Positions 1-8,705 of a stretch of DNA of 35,321 nt are shown here, one piece after another. Location: positions 1 to 35,321 of the forward strand of contig NZ_JVVM01000012.1 in assembly GCF_001054325.1 (NCBI RefSeq), read 5' to 3'. Numbering within the stretch: position 1 is the first letter of the stretch; every line of letters starts with the position of its first letter. Source of the DNA: Corynebacterium vitaeruminis. GTDB taxonomy: Bacteria; Actinomycetota; Actinomycetes; Mycobacteriales; Mycobacteriaceae. The position numbers were made by a program, and so were the translations under genes. The notes beneath the pieces were generated by a model. The model was not told where the DNA came from. It ran no database searches and saw only the letters and a list, made by a program, of their open reading frames with translations.

Positions 1-58
1 TACTTCTCCTGGTCGAAAGTGGTGATGCATTCACCGCCTGAACCTACCGCCTATTTTT

Positions 59-89
59 GTCATAAACTTAATCAGTTTCACATTTGCAG
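59..89. repeat. 31-bp intergenic repeat, copy 1 (second copy at 4021-4051)
   Basis: The two copies are identical except for the 4-5 bases between an AAACT and an AGTTT half-site, so each is a short dyad (AAACT-N5-AGTTT) followed by CACATTTGCAG. The stem is kept while the loop changes. Neither copy is in a gene. It could be a regulatory dyad or a dispersed intergenic repeat. Confidence 0.6.
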
Positions 90-109
90 CCTGCTGGCAG
101 CCCGCAGCC

Positions 110-290
110 GTGTCCGATTCACACCCAACCGACACCCCAAGCACCCCAAACACCCCAGCCGTCACACTATCAACGCGCAGCCGCGCTCACCCCCCCCGCC
201 CAACCAACCGTCCAACCACGACCCTCCAAAACCTCCACGCGGCCCACCCCAAAACCCCCACGCAACCCCCACAAGCTACGTTTTGGTAAC
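110..290 (+). other. C-rich, G-poor non-coding stretch upstream of lysC
   Basis: About 180 bases dominated by C and A, with runs such as CCCCCCCC, and very few G on the + strand. The short reading frames across it have no coding character. C-over-G bias of this kind is typical of Rho-utilisation sites, so it may end transcription entering from the left, upstream of the lysC promoter. That role is inference. No other gene is seen in 1-379. Confidence 0.35.
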
Positions 291-323
291 CCACTATGTA
301 ATTACGAATGCAACTCAAGTAAA

Positions 324-353
324 TTGAATCAATAATAGTTACTTGCATATAGT
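324..353 (+). promoter_or_regulatory. Candidate lysC promoter
   Basis: TTGAAT (324-329) and TATAGT (348-353) are separated by 18 bases, close to the sigma-A consensus. They would start transcription near position 360, leaving a leader of about 20 bases that carries the GGAGG ribosome binding site at 366-370. A leader this short leaves no room for a lysine riboswitch. Confidence 0.5.
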
Positions 354-379
354 TGCCTAGTTTTTGGAGGTTGCCGACC

Positions 380-1645
380 ATGGCACTGGTTGTGCAGAAG
401 TACGGTGGTTCATCCCTGGAGAGCGCCGAACGCATTCGTCGTGTTGCAGAACGAATTGTGGAAACCAAAAAGCAGGGCAATGACGTAGTGGTTGTTTGCT
501 CGGCAATGGGTGACACCACCGACGAGCTTCTGGACCTCGCTGAGCAAGTCAACCCGGTCCCACCGGGACGCGAAATGGACATGCTCCTAACCGCCGGTGA
601 GCGTATTTCTAATGCGCTGGTCGCTATGGCGATCGCAAGTCTAGGAGCCTCGGCTCAGTCTTTCACCGGTTCGCAGGCCGGAGTGATCACCACGGAACGC
701 CACGGTAACGCCCGCATTGTCGAGGTCACTCCGGGTCGCGTCCGCGAGGCCCTCGATGAGGGGCATATCTGCCTGGTGGCCGGTTTCCAGGGTGTGAACC
801 GCGAGACTAAGGACGTCACTACGCTGGGTCGCGGTGGCTCGGACACCACTGCGGTCGCTCTCGCGGCAGCTTTGGAGGCAGACGTCTGCGAGATTTACTC
901 CGACGTGGACGGCGTGTACACCGCGGATCCGCGCATTGTGCCGGACGCACAGCGCCTGGACCACATTTCCTTCGAGGAAATGCTGGAAATGGCCGCGGTC
1001 GGCGCGAAGATTTTGCAGCTGCGAAGTGTCGAATACGCCCGCGCGTTTAACGTCCCGTTGCGTGTGCGTTCGTCGTATAGCAATGAACTTGGCACCCTTG
1101 TTGATGGATCGATGGAGGATATCCCTATGGAAGAAGCAGTGTTGACCGGTGTGGCGCATGACCGCTCCGAGGCGAAGGTGACCGTGCTGGGCATTCCGGA
1201 TGATCCGGGCCAGGCGGCGAAGATGTTCCGCGCGGTTGCAGATGCGGAGATCAACATCGATATGGTGCTGCAGAACGTCTCCACCATCGCGGATAACCGC
1301 ACTGACATTACTTTCACGTGCCCGCGCGAGGACGCTCCGAAGGCGATGGCGTTGCTGAAGAAGCTGCAGGCTGACAACGACTGGAAGGACGTGCTTTACG
1401 ACGATCACGTGGGCAAGGTGTCCTTGGTCGGTGCTGGCATGAAGTCCCACCCGGGTGTAACTGCGACGTTCTGTGAGGCACTCGCTGATGAGGGTGTGAA
1501 TATCGACCTGATTTCCACTTCTGAGATTCGTATCTCGGTGCTGGTTAATGACCAGGATGTCGATAAGTCTGTGAAGGCTCTGCACGACGCTTTCAATCTC
1601 GGTGGCGACACTGAGGCTGTTGTTTACGCTGGTACGGGACGTTAA
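380..1645 (+). CDS. lysC: Aspartate kinase (alpha and beta subunits)
   Basis: Phosphorylates L-aspartate with ATP, the first step towards lysine, threonine, methionine and diaminopimelate for the cell wall. I take ATG 380 over an upstream ATG at 353 because GGAGG lies at 366-370 and the product is then 421 aa, the C. glutamicum length. KYGGSS (residues 7-12) and GRGGSD (150-155) mark the amino-acid kinase domain; two ACT domains fill roughly 265-421. Thr311 and Ser301, positions where C. glutamicum mutants lose lysine/threonine feedback, have the wild-type residues. asd follows after 9 bases, so the two are almost surely one operon. The gene also encodes the regulatory beta subunit from an internal start. 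Confidence 0.97.
   Translation: MALVVQKYGGSSLESAERIRRVAERIVETKKQGNDVVVVCSAMGDTTDELLDLAEQVNPVPPGREMDMLLTAGERISNALVAMAIASLGASAQSFTGSQAGVITTERHGNARIVEVTPGRVREALDEGHICLVAGFQGVNRETKDVTTLGRGGSDTTAVALAAALEADVCEIYSDVDGVYTADPRIVPDAQRLDHISFEEMLEMAAVGAKILQLRSVEYARAFNVPLRVRSSYSNELGTLVDGSMEDIPMEEAVLTGVAHDRSEAKVTVLGIPDDPGQAAKMFRAVADAEINIDMVLQNVSTIADNRTDITFTCPREDAPKAMALLKKLQADNDWKDVLYDDHVGKVSLVGAGMKSHPGVTATFCEALADEGVNIDLISTSEIRISVLVNDQDVDKSVKALHDAFNLGGDTEAVVYAGTGR
1114..1129 (+). promoter_or_regulatory. Internal ribosome binding site and start for the LysC beta subunit
   Basis: GGAGG at 1114-1118 lies 8 bases before an in-frame ATG at 1127 (Met250). The following residues, [10 protein letters not shown], correspond to the known start of the C. 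glutamicum beta subunit. The internal product would be the 172-aa ACT region that forms the alpha2beta2 enzyme and binds the lysine and threonine effectors. Confidence 0.75.
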
Positions 1646-2695
<1,050 letters not shown>

Positions 2696-2728
2696 TTAAC
2701 CGCAGTACTTGAGAGCGCAAAAAGTTAT

Positions 2729-2757
2729 GCCTCGGCACTTCGGTGCCGGGGCTTTTC
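2729..2757 (+). terminator. Rho-independent terminator after lysC-asd
   Basis: A 10-bp stem (one T-G pair) closes over a TTCG tetraloop and is followed by TTTT. It begins 34 bases after the asd stop. Confidence 0.85.
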
Positions 2758-2783
2758 TGCTTTCAAAAGCGAGCCTGGTTTGG

Positions 2784-2801
2784 GGTGGCCAAATGGCTAC
2801 C
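2784..2801. promoter_or_regulatory. 18-bp dyad GGTGGCC-N4-GGCTACC, copy 1
   Basis: Half-sites GGTGGCC and GGCTACC surround AAAT. The same half-sites surround AGAC at 4470-4487. This copy lies 260 bases before the start of the Gln/Gly-repeat gene and the other 282 bases before the adhesin. It is a candidate binding site for a shared regulator; no regulator is identified. Confidence 0.45.
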
Positions 2802-2897
2802 GCTGTGGTGTGTGACATGCACCGTTTGGGCATAAGTGCAGGTTGAAATTTGCCGTATTTGTATTTTCAATTTCTAGGCTGATGCGCGCCGAAACTC

Positions 2898-2903
2898 TAT
2901 ATT
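2898..2903 (+). promoter_or_regulatory. Candidate -10 element (TATATT) for the repeat-protein gene
   Basis: TATATT sits in the 348-base gap before the gene at 3044, with no convincing -35, as is common in corynebacteria. It would give a leader of about 135 bases. The gap also has the dyad at 2784 and an A/T-rich TTGAAA...TTTTCAA inverted repeat near 2843-2871, but no other gene. Confidence 0.3.
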
Positions 2904-3043
2904 GTGACCGTTTTTCATCGCCTGTACGGTTTTCGTGTGAGCACGGCAGTGGCCGCAAAGGAGAAGGCGAGAAGCCCTTTACCTTCAGCTCTGGGCATCG
3001 CGCCACACCATCTATCTACACTTCGTTTTTCTAAAGGATCATC

Positions 3044-3691
3044 ATGGATAACCTGTGCAACATCTGCGAACTGATTTCCTCCTTGCCAGCACCGGCTCCG
3101 CTGCCGGCACCGGAGTTCAACGTGAACTTCCCGGAGGGCCCGCTGGTTCAGGTCGATTCTCTGTTCCCGAACTTCCACTCTCTGACTGAGGGCGGCAACC
3201 TGGGTCTGCAGAACGTCGGCGGCGATCAGGACAACGCTCTGCAGAACGTCGGTGGCAACCAGGGTCTCCAGAACGCTGGCGGCGACCAGCTGAACGGTGG
3301 CGACCAGATCGGCGGCGACAAGCTGGACAAGGGCGACAAGGTCGGCGGTGACCAGGTCAACGACAAGGGCCAGATTGGTGAGCGTCAGTCCGGTTTCCAG
3401 ACCGGTGGCCAGGATCAGAGCCTGCAGAACGTCGGTGGCGACCAGGGCCTCCAGAACGGTGGCCAGGAGCAGGGACTGCAGACTGGCGGTAAGAACCAGA
3501 ACGGCCTTCAGACGGGCGGCCAGGAGCAGGGTGCCCAGACCGGCGGTAAGAACCAGGGTGGTCTGCAGACGGGCGGCCAGGAGCAGGGTGCCCAGACCGG
3601 TGGCAACAACCAGGGTGGTCTGCTGGCTGAGGACGGTGCTGGTGACAACCTGCCGGTTGACCTGGATCTCACCGGCGCAAAGGCTATCTAA
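3044..3691 (+). CDS. Leaderless Gln/Gly-rich tandem-repeat protein, unknown function
   Basis: I do not recognise this 215-aa protein. AAAGGA precedes the ATG by 7 bases and codon use matches its neighbours, so it is very likely real. The N-terminal ~50 residues contain a CNIC pair and a Pro-rich segment (residues 5-30) with no signal peptide or membrane helix. Residues ~52-195 are 9-11-residue repeats of the type GLQxGGxxQ (variants LQNVGGDQ, LQTGGQEQ, AQTGGKNQ), interrupted at ~85-110 by a charged GGDQ/GGDK/KGDK version. The end, from ~196, is acidic. The short N-terminal pattern (hydrophobic helix, then LP and prolines) recalls the acidic proteins at 27340 and 27831. Repeats of this kind suggest an extended or beta-structured, possibly self-associating protein; that is inference. 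Confidence 0.8.
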   Translation: MDNLCNICELISSLPAPAPLPAPEFNVNFPEGPLVQVDSLFPNFHSLTEGGNLGLQNVGGDQDNALQNVGGNQGLQNAGGDQLNGGDQIGGDKLDKGDKVGGDQVNDKGQIGERQSGFQTGGQDQSLQNVGGDQGLQNGGQEQGLQTGGKNQNGLQTGGQEQGAQTGGKNQGGLQTGGQEQGAQTGGNNQGGLLAEDGAGDNLPVDLDLTGAKAI

Positions 3692-3771
3692 GACCGTTTA
3701 GCTAAAGCAGTCTAACTAGGGCCGTTAACCTAGGGCCGTTAAACTAAAGCAGTCTAACTAAGACCGTTTAA
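3688..3771. repeat. Six tandem 14-bp units in mirrored order (1-2-3-3-2-1)
   Basis: Units are CTAAGACCGTTTAG (3688), CTAAAGCAGTCTAA (3702), CTAGGGCCGTTAAC (3716), CTAGGGCCGTTAAA (3730), CTAAAGCAGTCTAA (3744) and CTAAGACCGTTTAA (3758). Units 2 and 5 are identical, and 1/6 and 3/4 differ only at the last base. The array overlaps the stop codon of the repeat-protein gene (TAA 3689-3691). Neighbouring units can pair (AGAC...GTCT around TTTAGCTAAA), so the mRNA 3' end would be folded. Confidence 0.85.
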
Positions 3772-3854
3772 GCTGGCTTGATAACTGCCTTGCGTGGTTG
3801 TCGCAGTTAGTGCGGCTATTGCGGCTAGTGCGGTTATTAATGCGCAAGCGCACG

Positions 3855-3896
3855 AGCGCCTTCTCACTCCTTGCGGAGTGGGGAGGCGCTTTTTTC
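3855..3896 (+). terminator. Rho-independent terminator of the repeat-protein gene
   Basis: A 16-bp stem with two wobble pairs closes over TTGC and is followed by a run of T. It ends the unit that starts before 3044. Confidence 0.9.
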
Positions 3897-3925
3897 GGTT
3901 ATGTTTGGCGACCGCGGCCCAATGA

Positions 3926-3946
3926 GAGTTAGTGACTGCGTTTATG
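3926..3946. repeat. Partial copy of the intergenic GTTTATG repeat
   Basis: Nearly the same 21 bases (GAGTTA, TGACT, CGTTTATG) recur 43 bases further on at 3969-3989 and again at 35278, so two copies lie in tandem here. Confidence 0.6.
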
Positions 3947-3964
3947 GCTGGCGACGTTGGATCG

Positions 3965-4010
3965 ATCCGAGTTACTGACTACGTTTATGTCAAAAATGGC
4001 CAGAAAAATG
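3965..4010. repeat. 46-bp intergenic repeat, copy 1 (copy 2 at 35274-35319)
   Basis: Matches 35274-35319 at 44 of 46 positions. It holds GTTTATG, whose complement CATAAAC begins the next repeat at 4024, so the two may form one larger inverted element at 3965-4051. No coding potential. Confidence 0.8.
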
Positions 4011-4020
4011 TGCTGAAAGT

Positions 4021-4051
4021 GTCATAAACTCGCACAGTTTCACATTTGCAG
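4021..4051. repeat. 31-bp intergenic repeat, copy 2
   Basis: Same sequence as 59-89 apart from the loop between AAACT and AGTTT. Here it directly follows the 46-bp repeat, whereas at 59-89 that repeat is absent. Confidence 0.6.
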
Positions 4052-4751
4052 TCCCCTATTCAGGCGCGATTTACATAACGTGATCTGCTGGAATGTCTTG
4101 AATCAGACCCACTTTTGTCTATTGGGTGCGGATGGAGAGGTCCGGAACGGAGAGACGAATATTTATGCAGTCGCAATTAGGTCACGATTATGTGGCGTAT
4201 TAAATGGCGTCTGGAGACTTGTTTGCAAATAGTCTTGAGGTGTCATTTTTATTTCCGCATATTTATTGGGGTCAATTTTCATTAGGTGGGGGTGGCGTAT
4301 TTACTGTGCCTTATCTCACAATTATAAAAATCGTGACATGGGAAACATTTTAACCCGAATTAAAGGGTGGAGAATTATTAAAAAATCTTCATACATACAG
4401 GTAGGCGGGGTTTGTGCGGGCTGAATGGCTAGATGATGTAGGGGGAAAGTGGCACTTTCGTATTTGTGAGGTGGCCAGACGGCTACCCCGGAAAGAATAT
4501 GCAACCAACAATTATTGCTCTTGAAATAAAGGACAATTGGGGGATCAATTAAATGGCCCAACAAACATAAAATGTATTTGTTATATTCGGGGACGGCCAA
4601 CGCTATGAATGAGAATTAGAAGGCGATATCAACTGGGCTGCCTGTGATGGGGGCTGGAAACGCTTATGCGTGGTCATTGATTGTTAATTGAAGGCTGGAA
4701 AGGTAGCGAAAAGTGTATAACGCACTGAAATCGAAGGAAGGGGGAGGGCTC
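4052..4751. other. AT-rich gene-free stretch before the adhesin gene
   Basis: About 700 bases with clearly more A and T than the surrounding genes and no credible reading frame of its own. It holds the second GGTGGCC-N4-GGCTACC dyad (4470-4487) and an A/T-rich imperfect palindrome at 4561-4581 (ACAAA...TTTGT) that abuts TATATT at 4582-4587, a possible -10 element. The composition fits imported or regulatory DNA. Confidence 0.5.
4470..4487. promoter_or_regulatory. 18-bp dyad GGTGGCC-N4-GGCTACC, copy 2
   Basis: Same half-sites as 2784-2801 with spacer AGAC, 282 bases before the adhesin start. Conserved arms with a changed spacer fit a dimeric repressor or activator site. Confidence 0.45.
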
Positions 4752-7700
4752 ATGTTCGGTCGTTTTACAAACGAAAAGCGCTGGTTGGCACTTTTTGGCT
4801 TCGTGGCTGTGCTCGCTCTTTTCTTCGCTAAATCTCCGATACTTGCGCATGCGCAGGAGCCGGAGGACACTGGCGAAACCCTGACGATTCAGAAGATTTT
4901 GAGTGTTCCTGGAACCGTTGCGGGTGTTGAAGCCAACGGAAATGTCCGTAATTTTGGGCCACTCATTGCGGCATTTGACGAGGCTGCAACTCCATTTGGT
5001 AGCCACAAAATGGGTTACTGCATTGAGGCCAGCGTCGGCGGTGATCTTTATGACACCGGTCGTGTGCAGAACTTCAGTCAGTTCTCGCGCAGTACAGATA
5101 CCAATAACAAGCTGCGGAACGACTTTGACCGATACCGGAAGCTCAACTGGATTGCGCACCACGGTTCTCCAGCTGTTGGTTTGGATGAACTGGGTAAGGC
5201 AGCTGGAGTTAAAGGACGCCTGAATGTGCTGGATGCCAATAACGCAACTCAGTTCGCTCTGTGGCACTTCTCCGATGACATTGACTTCTCCCAGGGCATT
5301 CACAACCCATCGACGAAGGCTGTCTACGACTACCTCACTGGTCCGGCTAACGTCGGCCAGGGCACCGTCGACGGTACGAACCGCACTGGCTACATTTTCA
5401 ACAATGGTAAGAAACAAGACATCATTGTGATTGACAATGTCACTCCGTCTTCCGGTGAGGTTCCAGCTGAGCCGACGAAGCCATCTGAGCCAGAAAAGCC
5501 AACCGAACCGGAAAAGCCAAGCGAACCGGAGAAGCCAACTACTCCGACCACGCCTGCGGAGACCACGACTCCGTCCGAGTCGACCAAGCCGTCTGAGCCG
5601 GAGAAGCCGACCACGCTTAAGCCGTCGATCTCCACTCAGGCTCGCCTCAACGGCAACAAGATTGTTGCGGGCGCTGTAGTTAAGGACATCGTGAAGTTCA
5701 CCGACCTGGTGCCGGGTAAGAACTACCGCCTGGACGCCACTCTGGTGGACAAGACCAATGCTGACCGCATTCTGGGCACCGGCAGCGTCGAGTTCACTCC
5801 GGAGACCTCTTCGGGTGAGCAGGCTGTCATGATTACTGTCTCCGATGATGTGGATGAGCCAGTGTCCGCTGCTGTTGCATTTGAAAAGCTGACCTCGACG
5901 GAGGTTACCGCCGATGGCCAGGACAACACCGATGGTCAGTCGGTAGAAATCGCCACCCACGAGGACATTAACGACGCTGCTCAGACTGTTCATGGCGAAA
6001 AGCCAGAGCAGCCGACGACCTCTGAAGAGACCCCGACGAGCGAAGAGACAACCGAGGAGACAACGGAGCCGTCGTCCAGCGAGACCGCTACTTCTGAGAC
6101 CAGCGAGTCTGAGACTCCGACGACGTCGGAAAGCGAAGAGCAGCCAAGCTCTTCGACGACTACTCCTAACACCACCGAGTCCACGAAGCCGGCTGTTCCG
6201 ACGGAACCGACCGAGCCGACTGACACCACCGAGTCGCAGACCACCGAGCCGACTGAGACCACTGAACCATCTCAGCCGAGCGAGCCAGCGGATACACCGC
6301 TGGAGCCGGAGCTGCGCACGGTAGCCGAGCTTGAGGGCAACCGTATTGAAGCTAATGCCAAGGTTGTCGACACCGTACATTTTGAAGGTCTGGTGCCTGG
6401 TAAGAACTACACCCTCTCCGGTGAACTGGTTAACAAGGCTGATAGCTCTGTAATTGGTCATGGCGAGGCGACGTTCAAGCCGACTTCGGCAAGCGGTACT
6501 GTGACTGTCACTCTCGAGGTGCCTGATTCTGTTAAGACTCCTGTTGCTGAGGCTGTTGTATTCGAGCACCTGACCTCTGATGAGGTTGACTCAACTGGTC
6601 AGGAAAGCGCTGGTCAGGTTAATGAGATCGCTGACCACGCAGATATTAACGATGCAAACCAGACCGTGACCGGCGAGGTTCCGGAAACTCCGGAAGATAC
6701 CCCGACTGAGGAAAGCGAAACTCCGTCCGAGGAAACGACCGTACCGGAAACCAGCTCGACTGAGCCGACCACGTCCACCGTTCCGGTAACTCCGAGCGAG
6801 GATGAGCCTTCCGAGCAGCCGGAGACGACACAGCCGGAAGAGCCGTCTGAGACGACCACCCCGTCCGAATCTGAGTCCGAAAAGCCGAGCAAGCCGTCCA
6901 AGCCGGCCCACCCGGAGAAGCCGTCCAAGCCGTCCAAGCCGGCCCACCCGGAAAAGCCGAGCAAGCCGTCGAAGCCGGCCCACCCGGAAAAGCCGGAGAA
7001 GCCGAGCAAGCCGTCCAAGCCGATCCACCCGGCCCAGCCGGAGAAGCCGTCCAAGCCAGCTCACCCGGAAAAGCCGTCGAAGCCTGCTCAGCCGGAGAAG
7101 CCGAGCAAGCCAAACCACCCAAGCACCCCAGCACAGCCTGAGGAAAACGCAGCTATCACGACTTCTGCCGGTATTGCTGGCAAGGGTCTGATTGAAAAGG
7201 GTGCTGTCGTCATCGACACGGTGCACTTCACCGGCCTGAAGCCGGGCACGAAGTACACCTTGACCGGTGAGCTGATGTGCAAGGAGACGGGCAAGTCCAC
7301 TGGCGCTAGGAGCCGCCTGCACTTTGTACCGACGGCATCCGCAGGCACGGTTGATGTTCCGATCATCATCACTGACGCCGACTGCGGTTCCCAGGTTGTC
7401 TTCGAGACTCTGACCGATGCCGACGGCAAGGAAGTTGCTGTTCACAAGGACATCAACTCCGCTGAGCAGACTGTCACGAATGGCAAGACCCCAGAGAACA
7501 CGCCATCTGAGCAGCCGAAGGATGAGGGCGAGCAGAACACGCCTAACGACGATTCCTCCGCGCCTACTAGCGATGCTGCCACCCCGAACACTGTGATTAA
7601 TCAGCATTCGGAGCAGAACAACACCAACGTCACCGTTATCGGTGGCACTGGCCAGGACAAGCAGAAGAACTATGGAAAGCCGTTGGCTCCGAATTCGGAA

Positions 7701-7778
7701 CGACGTGCAATTAGTTCGGTTCCGTCTGGCCCGACCGGTTTGGCTACTCACGCTCTGCCGACGGTAGCTACGAACTAA
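4752..7778 (+). CDS. Secreted thioester-domain adhesin with three VaFE repeats, no sorting signal
   Basis: Surface or secreted adhesin of 1008 aa. I choose ATG 4752, not 4713, because GGGGAGGG ends 3 bases before it and the product then starts with a normal signal peptide (residues 1-34, cut after AHA). A thioester domain follows: Cys90 in GYCIEA and Gln167 in TQFALW are the pair expected to form the internal Cys-Gln thioester for covalent attachment to host amines. Three VaFE-type Ig-like repeats lie at about 292-414, 520-640 and 799-908, each with the FE motif (AFEKL, VFEHL, VFETL) and an H/K-x-DIN end, predicted to form Lys-Asn/Asp isopeptide bonds. They are joined by Pro/Glu/Thr/Ser linkers and a PSKPAHPEK repeat (about 711-795). 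The C-terminus has no LPxTG, hydrophobic segment or basic tail; it ends LPTVATN. The class F sortase starts 9 bases later. Confidence 0.9.
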   Translation: MFGRFTNEKRWLALFGFVAVLALFFAKSPILAHAQEPEDTGETLTIQKILSVPGTVAGVEANGNVRNFGPLIAAFDEAATPFGSHKMGYCIEASVGGDLYDTGRVQNFSQFSRSTDTNNKLRNDFDRYRKLNWIAHHGSPAVGLDELGKAAGVKGRLNVLDANNATQFALWHFSDDIDFSQGIHNPSTKAVYDYLTGPANVGQGTVDGTNRTGYIFNNGKKQDIIVIDNVTPSSGEVPAEPTKPSEPEKPTEPEKPSEPEKPTTPTTPAETTTPSESTKPSEPEKPTTLKPSISTQARLNGNKIVAGAVVKDIVKFTDLVPGKNYRLDATLVDKTNADRILGTGSVEFTPETSSGEQAVMITVSDDVDEPVSAAVAFEKLTSTEVTADGQDNTDGQSVEIATHEDINDAAQTVHGEKPEQPTTSEETPTSEETTEETTEPSSSETATSETSESETPTTSESEEQPSSSTTTPNTTESTKPAVPTEPTEPTDTTESQTTEPTETTEPSQPSEPADTPLEPELRTVAELEGNRIEANAKVVDTVHFEGLVPGKNYTLSGELVNKADSSVIGHGEATFKPTSASGTVTVTLEVPDSVKTPVAEAVVFEHLTSDEVDSTGQESAGQVNEIADHADINDANQTVTGEVPETPEDTPTEESETPSEETTVPETSSTEPTTSTVPVTPSEDEPSEQPETTQPEEPSETTTPSESESEKPSKPSKPAHPEKPSKPSKPAHPEKPSKPSKPAHPEKPEKPSKPSKPIHPAQPEKPSKPAHPEKPSKPAQPEKPSKPNHPSTPAQPEENAAITTSAGIAGKGLIEKGAVVIDTVHFTGLKPGTKYTLTGELMCKETGKSTGARSRLHFVPTASAGTVDVPIIITDADCGSQVVFETLTDADGKEVAVHKDINSAEQTVTNGKTPENTPSEQPKDEGEQNTPNDDSSAPTSDAATPNTVINQHSEQNNTNVTVIGGTGQDKQKNYGKPLAPNSERRAISSVPSGPTGLATHALPTVATN

Positions 7779-7787
7779 GGAGATTCC

Positions 7788-8543
7788 ATGACTGATCAGT
7801 TTGGCTCGGACGAGACCGGAAACGAACCTGGAAACGCACCAGGTTACGAACCGGAAACCGAAACCGGCGCACCCGACCATGTTGATGCGTTTGACCAGGA
7901 CGACGACCAGGGCGACGGCCAGGTCGAAGACCTGCAGGACGTGCCTTGGTGGAAGCAGCCAAGGGTGTATATCGCCGCTATCGCATTAATCGGCGTTGTC
8001 GCTCTGCTGGTGATTTCCCAGATCAACCGCAATGATTCGGCACTCGACGGTGCGCAGGAGAATCTTCCCACTCCAGCACAGGGTTCTCGGGAGTCTGTGC
8101 ACGAGATGGAGATGCTCATTGACGGTAAGTCGGCTCCAATCGATTTCGTCCAGCTGACTGATCAGGGATCTCTGATCCCACCGACCGATGTTTCGCGACT
8201 GGGTTGGTACTCCGCCTCCGCAATTCCCGGTGAGGAAGGTGCTGCTGGATCGTCCGTCATTACCGGCCACGTCAATGAGGTGGATCAGGGCGATGGCTAC
8301 GCTGCACGTTTTGCGGACCTGAAAGCTGGCGACACTGTCACGGTGAAGGTCGATGGCGAAAGCCGCGACTTCACCGTCAGCCACGACCCGGTCCAGGTGG
8401 TCAAGGGTGCTGAGATGCCCGAGGCCGTCAACGATGCGGTTGGTGAAAACCGCTTGGTTCTCATTACCTGCGGAGGCGAGTTCGTCGGTGGCACGTTGGG
8501 TTACTCCGACAACATCATCGTCGAGGCCACCCCAGTGCGCTAA
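7788..8543 (+). CDS. Class F sortase, membrane-bound
   Basis: Cysteine transpeptidase of the sortase superfamily, 251 aa. AAGGAG overlaps the stop of the adhesin gene and precedes ATG 7788. An acidic cytoplasmic N-terminus of ~60 residues leads to one membrane helix (about 64-82), then the extracellular catalytic domain with His161 in ITGHVN and Cys228 in LITCGG; the TCGG motif is typical of class F. The third catalytic residue, an Arg downstream of the Cys, is not seen: the 22 residues after Cys228 contain none until the last residue, Arg251, and the segment reads GYSDNIIV. The tight coupling suggests it acts on the adhesin, although that protein has no sorting signal. Confidence 0.88.
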   Translation: MTDQFGSDETGNEPGNAPGYEPETETGAPDHVDAFDQDDDQGDGQVEDLQDVPWWKQPRVYIAAIALIGVVALLVISQINRNDSALDGAQENLPTPAQGSRESVHEMEMLIDGKSAPIDFVQLTDQGSLIPPTDVSRLGWYSASAIPGEEGAAGSSVITGHVNEVDQGDGYAARFADLKAGDTVTVKVDGESRDFTVSHDPVQVVKGAEMPEAVNDAVGENRLVLITCGGEFVGGTLGYSDNIIVEATPVR

Positions 8544-8705
8544 TCCAGTGCGTTAGGGCGCTAGGGCGCAAGTCTCGATTCATTGACCAATTCCATTGGC
8601 TGCGGTTGTCGAGCGTCGTCGAACAACGGCGGCGCCGACGACCACAGAAAACACAGATCAAATCTGCAGAAACCCTGCAGAAACACTGAAGATAAGGAAG
8701 TACCT

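Noticed and set aside
290..379. Lysine riboswitch before lysC
   Set aside because: The likely leader is only about 20 bases and no riboswitch-like fold is present; corynebacteria control LysC by feedback.
2761..3043. Small frames on both strands before the repeat protein
   Set aside because: No RBS, short, and overlapping the likely promoter; they look like chance.
3044..3200. IniB-type N-terminal domain
   Set aside because: The first 30 residues lack the DFxLxLL and AGL features of that domain.
3230..3620. RTX or curli-type repeats in the Gln/Gly protein
   Set aside because: The GGxGxD calcium motif and the curlin Q/N spacing are both absent; only the overall composition is similar.
4674..6569. 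631-codon antisense frame over the adhesin gene
   Set aside because: Arg/Leu-rich low-complexity shadow of the repeat-bearing adhesin; the + strand product has a signal peptide, thioester motifs and VaFE repeats.
6884..7137. Regular short DNA repeats that could be taken for a CRISPR array
   Set aside because: They are in-frame codons for a PSKPAHPEK stalk with no unique spacers.
7480..7790. Frameshift hiding an LPxTG anchor at the adhesin end
   Set aside because: No hydrophobic segment or LPxTG appears in either other + frame before the sortase start, so a simple frameshift does not explain the missing anchor.
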